Shown piece after piece: positions 8,739-16,975 of a DNA stretch of 64,000 bases. Made by a program: the position numbers and the translations under genes. This stretch comes from CAYLXX01 sp964387955 (GTDB taxonomy: Bacteria > Patescibacteriota > Microgenomatia > UBA1406 > GWC2-37-13). The notes under the pieces are model-generated. The model was given only the letters and a program-made list of their open reading frames with translations. It was not told the origin of the DNA and searched no databases. Position 1 is the first letter of the stretch. The number at the start of each line of letters is the position of its first letter. The DNA is taken from positions 23,132 through 87,131 of the forward strand of contig CAYLXX010000001.1 in NCBI GenBank assembly GCA_964387955.1. Reading direction: 5' to 3'.

Positions 8739-9591
8739 ATGTTTGAATTAGATACAGGTTTTTGGTTGTTCTACCGACCAAAATCGCTATCCTTGCCTTT
8801 AATTGTAGCATAAATTTCAGGATAACAAAAGCAAGCGGACTATAGTGTTTTTTATAAAAAAATAGGAGCCCTTTATACACTTGGAGGATAGGGTAGGTGC
8901 GATTACTTGAGGCTGCTCCCAAGTGGATAAAATGAGCTTCAGGATAGAAATATGTGCGTAAATGCTGTTTGTGAGCTCGATAGAGAAGGTCAACCTCCTC
9001 CATATACATGAAAATATCAGTGTCAAAGCCTCCAAGGGCCTCAAAATGGCTTTTTTTGGTCAAAATACAGGCGCCTGAGACCCATTCGGCAGGAGTAGCT
9101 GTATCTGGCGAATTGCGTGTCCAGCCTCGTTTATCACCTTGAAGGAAGATAAATGCCAACACTACCGGTAGTGTAAAAAAGAGGCCTCTTGAGGCTTGAG
9201 GGGTCATGTCTTTGTTATACAGCTTGCCTCCAACAAAATGGATGGTTGTTTCATGCTCCCTGTAGTAGGTTAGAAGTTTGTCGATGGCGTCATCGAGCAC
9301 AACTATATCGGTGTTTAACAGGAGAATATACCCACCTTTGGCGAGTTTGACTGCCTCATTATTGCCTTTGCCAAACCCGATATTGTGCCTATTTTCTACC
9401 AGATGAATCTGGGTGTATTTTTTGGCAAGCTCAGTGATCGCCTTCTGCGTGCCGTCGGAGGAGGCATTGTCAAAGACTATAATCTCGTACGGCACCGAAA
9501 TACGGGATTTGACGATTGACTGCAGACAATCGAGCGTGATCGTGCGTGTATTGAAAGATATAATAATGATCGATAAAACAGGTTGCGACAT
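8704..9591 (-). CDS. GT2 family glycosyltransferase (rhamnosyltransferase-like)
   Basis: A 295-residue GT-A enzyme: LSIIIISFNT at the N-terminus, IIVFDNASSDGT, NIGFGKGNNEAV, the DXD-type LLLNTDIVVLDDA, then WVSGACILTKKSHFEALGGFDTDIFMYMEEVDLLYRA, the late motif of WbbL/rhamnosyltransferase-like members. A C-terminal amphipathic region probably associates with the membrane. I choose ATG 9591 over ATG 9612: the minus-strand TATAAT at 9615-9620 ends only 2 bp before 9612, so transcription would begin near or inside that codon. It heads the second transcription unit of the polysaccharide locus. Confidence 0.88.
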   Translation of the reverse strand: MSQPVLSIIIISFNTRTITLDCLQSIVKSRISVPYEIIVFDNASSDGTQKAITELAKKYTQIHLVENRHNIGFGKGNNEAVKLAKGGYILLLNTDIVVLDDAIDKLLTYYREHETTIHFVGGKLYNKDMTPQASRGLFFTLPVVLAFIFLQGDKRGWTRNSPDTATPAEWVSGACILTKKSHFEALGGFDTDIFMYMEEVDLLYRAHKQHLRTYFYPEAHFIHLGAASSNRTYPILQVYKGLLFFYKKHYSPLAFVILKFMLQLKARIAILVGRTTKNLYLIQTYEEAYKVATLA

Positions 9592-9614
9592 ATTTGAATC
9601 AGGTACCTTCATCT

Positions 9615-9622
9615 ATTATAAT
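9615..9622. promoter_or_regulatory. Self-complementary -10 element serving both strands
   Basis: The octamer ATTATAAT is its own reverse complement and contains a TATAAT on each strand: minus 9615-9620 for the GT2 gene (start 9591) and plus 9617-9622 for the tRNA (start 9639, 16 bp after the hexamer). A single symmetric -10 could fire in both directions. No strong -35 was recognised on either side. Confidence 0.6.
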
Positions 9623-9638
9623 AAAAGGAGAAAAAATA

Positions 9639-9713
9639 GCCATCGTAGCTCACCGGCAGAGCAGGCGTTTCATAAGCGCTTGGTAGACAGTTCGATTCTG
9701 TCCGATGGCACCA
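9639..9713 (+). tRNA. tRNA with anticodon CAT (elongator Met, or Ile2)
   Basis: Full cloverleaf: acceptor GCCATCG (9639-9645) pairs with CGATGGC (9703-9709); D arm GCTC/GAGC; anticodon loop TTCATAA giving CAT; T arm GACAG-TTCGATT-CTGTC; ACCA 3' end is encoded (9710-9713). G1:C72 is paired and the anticodon stem lacks the three G:C pairs of an initiator, so this is not fMet. CAT could be elongator Met or, if modified to lysidine, Ile for AUA codons. The 3' half lies antisense to the end of the DPM1-like gene. Confidence 0.93.
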
Positions 9714-10413
9714 GTAATCTGCGATTTCTAAAATAGACTATATTCTCGCGTAACATTCTGAAGAGATGAGTCGGCCGAAAAAATCTCGATGTTCCTATAA
9801 TTCGCTTATAGTGATGTACAGGTACTTCTTTGAATAATGCATGTTGAGATGCAAGTTTTTCAACTAATTCCAGACAAATAGTGCCAGATAATGATCGGAG
9901 AGAAATTTGTTTAATTTTGGCTGCACGAATTAACCTAAAGTCACAATCGACGTCACGAATTGGTAAATGATATAGTCGATGCACAAACCAGTTATATATC
10001 GCCCCGATGAATTTGCGTACCAATCCGTCGGATCTACCAATTTTGTAACCGTTTACGACATCGACTTTGCCAGAGATTTTTTTTACCAACTGGATAATTT
10101 CTGTCATATCATACTGCCCATCGCTGTCTGTATAGAAAATCCATGCATAGCTACAATTCCTAAAACCTGTTTGCAAAGCTCCGCCGTAGCCTCTGTTTTT
10201 GGGGTGAGTGATAACTCTGAGACGAGAATATTGATTTTTTAAAAGTGCGAGAATAGCAGCCGTTTTTTTATCAGATCCATCATCTACCAAAATGACTTCA
10301 AACTGTTTGGCAACTGTGGGCAAAATTGCATACGTTTTGGCAACAATATAGGGGATAATTTCGCCGTCGTTATAAACCGGGAAAAAAACCGACAAACTTG
10401 GTAATTTTTTCAT
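9670..10413 (-). CDS. Polyprenyl-phosphate glycosyltransferase, DPM1-like GT2
   Basis: A 247-residue GT-A protein of the dolichol-phosphate mannose synthase (DPM1) subgroup: SVFFPVYNDGE, VILVDDGSDKKT, NRGYGGALQTGF, the DXD-type YTDSDGQYD (about residues 93-101), then DVDCDFRLI. No clear C-terminal membrane anchor follows. It should make a polyprenyl-phosphate hexose at the inner membrane face, the donor used by GT-C enzymes; two GT-C enzymes are encoded in the same locus. The last 14 codons (VPSDRIELSTKRL and the stop) are read antisense through the tRNA gene, and the TGA stop falls in the tRNA anticodon loop. The functional domain ends before the tRNA, so this tail may be an accident of stop loss. 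Confidence 0.85.
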   Translation of the reverse strand: MKKLPSLSVFFPVYNDGEIIPYIVAKTYAILPTVAKQFEVILVDDGSDKKTAAILALLKNQYSRLRVITHPKNRGYGGALQTGFRNCSYAWIFYTDSDGQYDMTEIIQLVKKISGKVDVVNGYKIGRSDGLVRKFIGAIYNWFVHRLYHLPIRDVDCDFRLIRAAKIKQISLRSLSGTICLELVEKLASQHALFKEVPVHHYKRIIGTSRFFRPTHLFRMLRENIVYFRNRRLLVPSDRIELSTKRL

Positions 10414-10416
10414 ATA

Positions 10417-11574
10417 TTAACTGACAAAATAACCGCGGGTAAACAGGGTAATGACAAAAAACATAAGCAATATTGACACGATAAAATAGGCTATTTTACC
10501 AAGTAAGGGTTTGTTTGACAAAAATAGAGCAACTGTAAGAAAAAAGGGATAGACATGGAGTCCATACCGCGGCATACCCTGAAATGTACCCGTGAGTGAA
10601 GGGATAATAATCGACAACAGAAAAAATACCCAATACGAAGAACGAATTTTTTTAAACGACCAAACCAGAAAAAATGTGTACATTTCCACCATAAACGCTT
10701 CTAGGAATGCGACCCAATAAAAAAGATTAAAATGCGGGTGAAGAACAAGGATTTTGAAATAGCGCCACACTACTTGGAGAGGAAACGTGACTTTATCCTG
10801 GTGCCAAATTTTCATGTTGCTGAAAACTTGATTCCAATCACCAAACGCTAGATTGGTATAAATTAAGTAACCTACGAAAGTTAGAGGAATAAGAACAACC
10901 CAGAATATTTGTGACCAGAATATTTTCTGAGGAGAAATTTTGTGTTTGATAACTGTTATTGTTGAGACAGCGAAAATTTGGCGGGTGGTTTTTTTATCAA
11001 ATATATATTCAAAGATTAAAAAAAACATGAGAGCGAGTCCGTTGAGGCGAGTAAGCGTGGCCAGCGCTCCAAACAAACTGGCAAAAAAATAATTTTTCTT
11101 ACGGCCAAAATAAAGACACAACGTAGCAAACAAGAAAAAAGTACTGTCGTTGTAAGCTGCGCCATAAAACATCGACGTAGGAAAAAGAATGACAATTAAA
11201 AAGAGAAGTCCAGTCAATTTTGGCACTACATCGACTTTAAGCAGTTTAATAATCACCGCCAGCGTCGTCAAAAATGCCGCATTAGAAACTAATTGTGCAT
11301 CAACAACAATAGGATACGAAGTATATGGATCAAGCCAGCGTATAAGAAGCGGGTAGAGAGGAAAAAAAGCGTTTTCGAGCGAGTGATATGTACCTTGTGC
11401 GATTGACATGTAAATCATGCCGTCAAAATTACCAAAAATCCAGAGTAGATACGGAAAATGCAGGCCAAAATGAGTGATGGGAGTAAATGCTTCTTGAAGA
11501 GGGAGAAGTGGAACTGCCAGAAGCGCAAACAGGATGACAAGAATTTTCCAGGCAATAAAAAAAGCGACTACCAT
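10417..11574 (-). CDS. PIG-V-like integral membrane mannosyltransferase (GT-C fold)
   Basis: A 385-residue protein with about 10 hydrophobic segments. The first outer loop has FGNFDGMIYMSIAQGTY followed by FFPLYPLLIRWL, and a later helix has FPTSMFYGAAYNDSTFFLFA and LTRLNGLAL. This set (acidic FD in loop 1, FFPLYP, PTS...YNDS) is the pattern of the PIG-V/GPI mannosyltransferase II family and its bacterial relatives. It would use a polyprenyl-phosphate sugar on the outer membrane face. It abuts the RmlC-like gene with no gap (TAG then ATG), and the DPM1-like gene starts 3 bp after its stop, making donor synthase and user adjacent. Confidence 0.8.
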   Translation of the reverse strand: MVVAFFIAWKILVILFALLAVPLLPLQEAFTPITHFGLHFPYLLWIFGNFDGMIYMSIAQGTYHSLENAFFPLYPLLIRWLDPYTSYPIVVDAQLVSNAAFLTTLAVIIKLLKVDVVPKLTGLLFLIVILFPTSMFYGAAYNDSTFFLFATLCLYFGRKKNYFFASLFGALATLTRLNGLALMFFLIFEYIFDKKTTRQIFAVSTITVIKHKISPQKIFWSQIFWVVLIPLTFVGYLIYTNLAFGDWNQVFSNMKIWHQDKVTFPLQVVWRYFKILVLHPHFNLFYWVAFLEAFMVEMYTFFLVWSFKKIRSSYWVFFLLSIIIPSLTGTFQGMPRYGLHVYPFFLTVALFLSNKPLLGKIAYFIVSILLMFFVITLFTRGYFVS

Positions 11575-12129
11575 CTAGTCTTTAAGAGGCGTCCAGAATT
11601 CGATACCGATTGAATTCCAGGGAATTCGTTGTTCATCTGGATTATGGGCATTAAAGGTCTCGTTGACAAAGTAAAATAACTCAATTGGCTTATTGGTGAA
11701 ATTGGCTGAGCCGTGGGCAACACCTTTGGGAATATACAAAAAATGCGATGCTGTCCCGCCCAGATTGATTCTCATAGTTTGATTGAAGGTTTTGGAAGCT
11801 TTTCTCACGTCCCACAATCCAACAAACAAATGTGAGTGAGGCGGTACGTACCATATCTCATCTTGTTTAAAATGTATATGCCAGGCTTTAATCGATCCGG
11901 CAAAAACGCGGGTTCTGTTGATTTGTGCTATTTTGAAGCCTGGGATGGAGTCAAGTTCCCCATTTTCCTTGAAGCGCATAATTTCTGAGAAATCACCTTC
12001 ATCACCGACGTAGTTTTTAAGGGTAACAATTTTAACATCTTCGATAATTGGTTTAGAAGAATAATCTTGCGTGTAGATTTTGGGTTGAACGCTCTCATCA
12101 ATATCCTCAAGCGATAAGTGTTTAGCCAT
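11575..12129 (-). CDS. dTDP-4-dehydrorhamnose 3,5-epimerase (RmlC)-like cupin
   Basis: A 184-residue cupin. Residues around AGSIKAWHIHFKQDEIWYV, HLFVGLWDVRKASKTFNQTM and IPKGVAHGSANFTNKPIELFYFVN match the RmlC fold, with the histidine of WHIHF and the PKGVAHG motif in the expected places, and a terminal RIPWNSIGIEFW. RmlC epimerises a dTDP-4-keto sugar on the way to dTDP-L-rhamnose. No rmlA, rmlB or rmlD is in the window, so it may act on another nucleotide sugar. ATG 12129 is preferred over TTG 12138 because the promoter -10 (12138-12143) covers the longer start. First gene of the upstream transcription unit. Confidence 0.78.
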   Translation of the reverse strand: MAKHLSLEDIDESVQPKIYTQDYSSKPIIEDVKIVTLKNYVGDEGDFSEIMRFKENGELDSIPGFKIAQINRTRVFAGSIKAWHIHFKQDEIWYVPPHSHLFVGLWDVRKASKTFNQTMRINLGGTASHFLYIPKGVAHGSANFTNKPIELFYFVNETFNAHNPDEQRIPWNSIGIEFWTPLKD

Positions 12130-12137
12130 ATGGGACA

Positions 12138-12166
12138 ATTTTATGATACCTTAGAGTCGTTGTCAA
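12138..12166 (-). promoter_or_regulatory. Promoter of the polysaccharide operon
   Basis: On the minus strand a perfect -35 TTGACA (12161-12166), a 17-bp spacer and a -10 TAAAAT (12138-12143), ending 8 nt before ATG 12129. The predicted 5' UTR is about 2 nt, so the mRNA is nearly leaderless. The whole promoter lies in the 38-bp gap after the PBP1A stop. Confidence 0.8.
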
Positions 12167-12167
12167 A

Positions 12168-14384
12168 CTAATGTTCATCATGAGTACAGTCGACACAGTA
12201 GACTGCGCCCATTTTATCCTTCATAACTGTTTTTTCTTTCATTTCCATAGACGGATCGTCGGGTTTGGTCATTTTTCCGGTGTCGCGACTAACTGGAATG
12301 GTTTCTTTACTGACTGTAACCGTTTGAACATTTTCTGTGCCTTTTATCAAGTACTCAAAACGCGTTGGACAATTGGCTGTGCCATCGGGATTTTTACCGG
12401 CAGGCATACCGGTGTCGGTACAAACTTGCATACCGACAACGCCTTCGGGTTTAATTGGCCATAGGTCTGGCTGGTTTTTAAGTATATATTTCATTGTTCT
12501 GTGCCAGATTGGAGCAGCGCCGGTAACACCTGAAGTGAGGTACGGGTTCATCGGACTATTGTCATTGTTCCCAACCCAGACTGCTGTTAAAAAATTGGGA
12601 GTGTACCCGATTGTCCAGTTATCTTTTTTATCATCGGTTGTACCGGTTTTCACGGAGACTGCTTTACCTGGTATGACAAGAAATGAGCCATCTCCAAAAG
12701 CAGCAGTGCGGGCATTATTGTCAAGCAGAATATGAGAGATCAGGTATGCTGTTTCTTGAGAGATAACAGGTTTGCCGCTGATCCCTAAAAAGTTAGGGCT
12801 TTTCAATGGTTGCCGGATATCTTTGATATAGTTGGGGTCTTTAAATTCATACAATACTTTGCCAGTTTTATCCTGGACTTTGAGGATCTCAACCACCGGC
12901 TTGGGAATACCTCGATTGGGGAACATTGAATATGCTTGAGCAAATTCTGTCATACGTACTTCTCCACCTCCAAGCGTAAGAGAAAGACCATAATTTTGCG
13001 GATCAGTAAACGTCTTGATACCGGCAGCCGATGCCGAAGCAATAAACTCGGGGACCCCATTCATCTGGAGCATTTTGACTGCAGGAATATTGTACGAATT
13101 ACCTAGTGCAAACCTGAGTTGAACTGGACCATGGAATTTACCGTCATAATTGACCGGGCAATACGATTGCGGCCCGCCCTTGAAACAAGTTGGCGCATCA
13201 AGAAAAACCGATGCCGGAGTAACCAGTTTGCGATCGATACCAACAGCATAGTTTATGGGTTTGATCGAGCTTCCTGGTTGTCTGAGTGCTGTTGTAACAT
13301 TAAAGGCCCCTGAGGGTGTCGCAAAATAGTCAACTGATCCAACCATCGATAAAATCTCACCAGTTGATGGGCGAGTGACTAATATGGCACCATTGGATAC
13401 TTTGAGATTTTTGACTTTATCTAGTTCTTCACGCAGAATTTTTTCGGCTGCTTGCTGAGTATCTAAGTCAAGAGTAGTTGTAACTTTTAAGCCGCCTTCT
13501 TCGACAACCTGAGCTCCGTATTGTTCTTCAAGTTTACGTTTGACATAAAATACAAAGTGAGGCGCTTTGATATCGGCAGATAAAGTGGCAATTTGCAGTT
13601 TATCGTTGATAGCTTTTTCATAGGTTGCTTGATCAATGTACTTTTGATCATGCATTGCCTTTAGAACATTATTACGCCGTCTGATTGCTAGATCAGGATT
13701 GTCATAGGGAGAATACAATGTCGGCGCTTGAGGCAAGCCTGCCAGAAGCGCTGCTTGACTCAATTTAAGTTTATTGGCCGGTTGGTTAAAGTACGCATTA
13801 GCCGCGGCTTCGATGCCATAGTTAGCCCCGCCATATGGTACTTGATTAAGGTATAACTCAAGAATTTGATCTTTGGTGAAAACTTGTTCGGTCCAGATGG
13901 CCAGTATAATCTCGCGGATCTTGCGCCTGACAGTTCGTTCAGGCGAAAGAAGGGCAGACTTGACCAGCTGTTGCGTAATGGTCGATCCGCCTTGGAGACC
14001 TCGTCTCAGAATCATATCTTTGACTGCTCGAGCAATGCCGCCGACTACAGATATGCCTCCATGGCGGTAAAAATCCTTATCTTCGATCGATATAGTCGCC
14101 TCTTTCACATACGGCGGTAAATCGTTGATATTGATAGCGGTCCGATTTTCTTCTTTAAAAACATCATAGAGCAGTTTGCCGTTCCTGTCGTAAATGTGAG
14201 TTGATAAAGGAATGGTATTGTAATTCTTTAGAGTGTAAGGAGAAGGAAGTTTATAAAAAATCGCAAAATATATAAAAATTAAGGCGACGGCTCCTAAGCC
14301 TGCCAGAACTTGTGTTTTTCGAGCATTATGCTTAAAAAAGTGTTTAATTTGTGGCAATTTGGGGATTTTAAGATGATATTTCAT
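12168..14384 (-). CDS. Class A penicillin-binding protein (PBP1A family)
   Basis: 738 residues: a short cytoplasmic tail, one membrane anchor (about 25-43), a GT51 glycosyltransferase domain with the catalytic glutamate in EDKDFYRHGG (about 101-110) and GGSTITQQLVK (132-142), and a transpeptidase domain with SSIK (about 372), SYN and KTGTT (about 578). It polymerises lipid II into glycan strands and crosslinks the stem peptides outside the membrane. The C-terminal extension after the transpeptidase domain ends in CVDCTHDEH, a possible metal-binding tail. Its start overlaps the metG stop by 4 bp, so it is transcribed with metG. Confidence 0.95.
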   Translation of the reverse strand: MKYHLKIPKLPQIKHFFKHNARKTQVLAGLGAVALIFIYFAIFYKLPSPYTLKNYNTIPLSTHIYDRNGKLLYDVFKEENRTAININDLPPYVKEATISIEDKDFYRHGGISVVGGIARAVKDMILRRGLQGGSTITQQLVKSALLSPERTVRRKIREIILAIWTEQVFTKDQILELYLNQVPYGGANYGIEAAANAYFNQPANKLKLSQAALLAGLPQAPTLYSPYDNPDLAIRRRNNVLKAMHDQKYIDQATYEKAINDKLQIATLSADIKAPHFVFYVKRKLEEQYGAQVVEEGGLKVTTTLDLDTQQAAEKILREELDKVKNLKVSNGAILVTRPSTGEILSMVGSVDYFATPSGAFNVTTALRQPGSSIKPINYAVGIDRKLVTPASVFLDAPTCFKGGPQSYCPVNYDGKFHGPVQLRFALGNSYNIPAVKMLQMNGVPEFIASASAAGIKTFTDPQNYGLSLTLGGGEVRMTEFAQAYSMFPNRGIPKPVVEILKVQDKTGKVLYEFKDPNYIKDIRQPLKSPNFLGISGKPVISQETAYLISHILLDNNARTAAFGDGSFLVIPGKAVSVKTGTTDDKKDNWTIGYTPNFLTAVWVGNNDNSPMNPYLTSGVTGAAPIWHRTMKYILKNQPDLWPIKPEGVVGMQVCTDTGMPAGKNPDGTANCPTRFEYLIKGTENVQTVTVSKETIPVSRDTGKMTKPDDPSMEMKEKTVMKDKMGAVYCVDCTHDEH

Positions 14385-15805
14385 GGTTTGGGGAATAATA
14401 CTGCCGCTTTGGAAATTTTACCTTTGGTCGAGGCAATAATTTTGGCCGAAGTTTGCGGGAGGAATGGTTCTAGGTGATAAGCCGCAATGCGAATCTTTAT
14501 GATTGTTGCAATAAGAAAATCTTTTCTTTCATCAGGTGTTTTTTTCCACGGCACAAATTCGTCGATCTCTCGATTGAGGCGCTTCAAGTGATACCAGACA
14601 CGTTCCACTGCTTTGTTAAGTTCATAACTTTCGAAAAGTTTCACAAATTCTGGTTCTAATGTAATTTTTTTGTCATCGTTGATAACAATTCCGTCTTTTT
14701 CGGCAATAGTCGTGATACGGACAACGAGGTTGCCTAGTTCGTTGGCAAGCTCGGAGTTGTAAATCTCAAGCATACGGGTATCGGAGAAATCACCGTCATC
14801 AAACGGAGAGATTTCGCGAAGTAGGTAATAACGCACTGCATCTACGCCCCATTGTTTAACAAGAGCAAAAGGATCGATGACATTGCCTAACGTTTTGGAC
14901 ATTTTTTGACCATTGGCAGTTATATATCCATGCACAAAGAGCGCTTTTGGTAATTCGAGGCTGGCGGATATGAGGAAAGCCGGCCAGTACACTGCATGAA
15001 AGCGGATGATACCTTTGCCGATGGCATGCATATCCGCCGGCCACCATTTCTTGTATTGTGCCTCATCCCAGCCATAGCCTACGCCTGATTGGTAGATATT
15101 TAAGGCGTCAAACCAGACATACATACGCTGGGTATCATCACCTGGTACTGGTACACCCCAATTTTTGGCCCGCTCGTTGGTGCGCGAAATACTTATGTCG
15201 TGCAGTGGTTGCTTGAGAAACCCCAAAACTTCATTCTTGCGAGATTCGGGATAAATTTTTAAAGTATCAGTAGAAATCAATTCAACGATATGTTTATGAT
15301 ATTTTGAAAGTTTAAAAAAATAATTCGTTTCTTTGACTTTTTCCAGTTTTTTACCTGGATGCTCAAAACATTCGCCTTTCTCGTTTAATTCATCTGGAGT
15401 ATAAAATGCCTCACAGCCGACACAGTAGAGTCCTTCGTACTCTTTTTTATATATATCACCGTGTTTGGCACATAATTCCCAAAGTTTTTGACTCGATGGA
15501 AAATGCTGTTTTTGGTTGCTGCCTTTTTGGAAGATATCAAATTTGATATCGAGTGTTTTAGCTAATTCCTCAAATTTTGTAGCGTACTGATCGACAAATT
15601 CCTGCACTGGCACATGCGCCTCTTCAGCGGCGTGAACATTTTTGAGGGCATTTTCGTCGGCACCCGACAATAAGCGCACTTCCTTGCCTTGCAATTTCTC
15701 AAACCGAGCGATGGCATCGGCTTGAACAAACTCAAGCGCGTGGCCGATATGGGGGGCGGCGTTAACGTACGGAATGGCGGTGGTGATATAAAATTTTTTA
15801 TTCAT
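14381..15805 (-). CDS. metG: Methionyl-tRNA synthetase
   Basis: A 474-residue class I synthetase that charges tRNA-Met in the cytoplasm. It has PYVNAAPHIGHALE with the HIGH motif, a zinc-knuckle-type insertion (LYCVGCEAFYTPDE and GECFEHPG), WFDALNIY, and KMSKTLGN in GQKMSKTLGNVIDPF, followed by the helical anticodon-binding domain. It lacks the C-terminal EMAP-like tRNA-binding domain found in longer versions, which is usual for compact genomes. ATG 15805 gives the standard MNKKFYITTAIPY start; the longer frame would extend into the preceding gene. It overlaps the small membrane protein gene by 8 bp and PBP1A by 4 bp. Confidence 0.96.
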   Translation of the reverse strand: MNKKFYITTAIPYVNAAPHIGHALEFVQADAIARFEKLQGKEVRLLSGADENALKNVHAAEEAHVPVQEFVDQYATKFEELAKTLDIKFDIFQKGSNQKQHFPSSQKLWELCAKHGDIYKKEYEGLYCVGCEAFYTPDELNEKGECFEHPGKKLEKVKETNYFFKLSKYHKHIVELISTDTLKIYPESRKNEVLGFLKQPLHDISISRTNERAKNWGVPVPGDDTQRMYVWFDALNIYQSGVGYGWDEAQYKKWWPADMHAIGKGIIRFHAVYWPAFLISASLELPKALFVHGYITANGQKMSKTLGNVIDPFALVKQWGVDAVRYYLLREISPFDDGDFSDTRMLEIYNSELANELGNLVVRITTIAEKDGIVINDDKKITLEPEFVKLFESYELNKAVERVWYHLKRLNREIDEFVPWKKTPDERKDFLIATIIKIRIAAYHLEPFLPQTSAKIIASTKGKISKAAVLFPKP

Positions 15806-16103
15806 GGGAGTGATTTTTTTTAAGTAAAAATGCAATTCCAATTATAACCGATAGGAGGAGCGCTGTGTTTAGTATCTGAAGACCCACTAAATAGTTAATA
15901 GTAAGAAAGGTAAAAACACTGCAAAAACCCAATAGACTATATTTAAAAGGAAATAATAACTGGATTAAAAAAAACGCGGCCAATGAGACAGCAGAGATCA
16001 ATCCAAAAACTACCAAGTCGTTAGTCGGCGGTACGACCAGAATGACACAAATCGACGCCGCGATACAGCCCAATCCAGCGGCTCCTAAGATAATTTTTTT
16101 CAT
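15798..16103 (-). CDS. Small integral membrane protein, unknown function
   Basis: 101 residues, almost entirely hydrophobic, with four likely membrane helices (about 3-22, 27-48, 53-73, 76-94) and a short charged tail KKNHSHE. I do not recognise a family. It lies between mscL (3 bp gap) and metG (8 bp overlap), so it is part of the same transcription unit. Its position next to a mechanosensitive channel does not by itself define a role. Confidence 0.65.
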   Translation of the reverse strand: MKKIILGAAGLGCIAASICVILVVPPTNDLVVFGLISAVSLAAFFLIQLLFPFKYSLLGFCSVFTFLTINYLVGLQILNTALLLSVIIGIAFLLKKNHSHE

Positions 16104-16106
16104 GCG

Positions 16107-16412
16107 TTATAGATCTATTTTTTTATGGATTTTATCGACTCGAAGCAGTTTGACTATCGCGTAGATTACTATAGCTACAATCAGGAAATCTATTAAAACA
16201 CTTAAAAAATGGCCATAGAGCACTTTTGCCTTACCAATCGGAAAATATTCTTTCTCAAGGCCTTTGGTTCTTCCTAATACGAAACTCAACAGAGGGTAGA
16301 TGATATCTGTGACCAGTGAGGTAACGACCTTGGAAATAGATGTACCTAATATGAACCCTACTGCTAGGCCAATTACTCCTTGTTCGCGAATGAAGTTATA
16401 AAACCCTTTCAT
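16107..16412 (-). CDS. mscL: Large-conductance mechanosensitive channel
   Basis: 101 residues with two membrane helices. The N-terminal FYNFIREQGVIGLAVGFILGTSISKVVTSLVTD matches the MscL S1 helix and pore-lining TM1 with its small-residue pattern; TM2 is LSVLIDFLIVAIVIYAIVKLL. MscL opens under membrane tension to release solutes during hypo-osmotic shock. The outer loop (LGRTKGLEKEYFPIGKAKVLYGH) and the C-terminal cytoplasmic bundle are short, giving a protein below the usual 130-150 residues. First gene of the mscL to PBP1A unit, with TATAAT 8 nt upstream of ATG. Confidence 0.93.
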   Translation of the reverse strand: MKGFYNFIREQGVIGLAVGFILGTSISKVVTSLVTDIIYPLLSFVLGRTKGLEKEYFPIGKAKVLYGHFLSVLIDFLIVAIVIYAIVKLLRVDKIHKKIDL

Positions 16413-16420
16413 ATAAGGTT

Positions 16421-16479
16421 ATTATACAAAAAAATAGCAGGAACCGGTACTAGATATTATAGGTCTTATATGTTATAAT
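16421..16479. promoter_or_regulatory. Divergent promoters for mscL (-) and hypothetical gene (+)
   Basis: Minus-strand TATAAT at 16421-16426 ends 8 nt from ATG 16412. Plus-strand TATAAT at 16474-16479 ends 8 nt from ATG 16488. Both predict 5' UTRs of about 2 nt. No good -35 was found for either. Confidence 0.6.
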
Positions 16480-16487
16480 CTTCCTCA

Positions 16488-16925
16488 ATGAATGAATTTG
16501 ATAAGGTTTCAGATCCGCATCTAATCTATCAAGAGAATCTTCTTAAAGTACTCCGTGTAGAGTTGCCACAAATTAGTGACCCAGCAGGAGTAGCTAATCT
16601 GATGTATGAGGTAAGTCAGTTTGCAGGGAAGGAAGGAACGCAGGCCTTCAATCACATTAGATTATCAATACGTAATACTTATTATCATGATGGGAACTGT
16701 AATGAAGATAGGCAAGAATTGCAAGATAAAATAGATCAAAGCTTACTTGACGACCCAAAAAAGCAATATTACACCATGCGTGAAATCTGGTTGGCATGTA
16801 TTCAGCGTATGGAAGTGCTTTTCGGAGGCGATCCCGACGCCGAAATTTTAACTTTCAATTTTATTAATGGCAAATTTTATGAGCATCTTTTGGAATCCAA
16901 TTTACTCCCTGAAGATAGAGGTTAA
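16488..16925 (+). CDS. Hypothetical soluble protein
   Basis: 145 residues, mostly charged and helical in character, with no membrane segment or signal peptide. It has an acidic N-terminus (NEFDKVSDPHLIYQENLL) and segments such as YYTMREIWLACIQRMEVLFGGDPDAEILTFNFINGKFYEHLL. I do not recognise a family. TATAAT ends 8 nt before the ATG, consistent with leaderless expression and supporting the start. rpsO follows from its own promoter 50 bp downstream. Confidence 0.65.
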   Translation: MNEFDKVSDPHLIYQENLLKVLRVELPQISDPAGVANLMYEVSQFAGKEGTQAFNHIRLSIRNTYYHDGNCNEDRQELQDKIDQSLLDDPKKQYYTMREIWLACIQRMEVLFGGDPDAEILTFNFINGKFYEHLLESNLLPEDRG

Positions 16926-16935
16926 TAATCTATTC

Positions 16936-16964
16936 TTGCATCTTTTTGAGCTATCCTTTATAAT
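16936..16964 (+). promoter_or_regulatory. rpsO promoter
   Basis: TTGCAT (16936-16941), 17-bp spacer, TATAAT (16959-16964). The hexamer ends 11 nt before ATG 16976, so the 5' UTR is about 5 nt. This is unusual for a ribosomal protein gene, where a regulatory leader is common. Confidence 0.8.
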
Positions 16965-16975
16965 TTCCCTTATAT

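Noticed and set aside
9413..9736. Plus-strand frame through the CAT-anticodon tRNA
   Set aside because: Antisense to the GT2 gene and then reading through the tRNA; no coding character.
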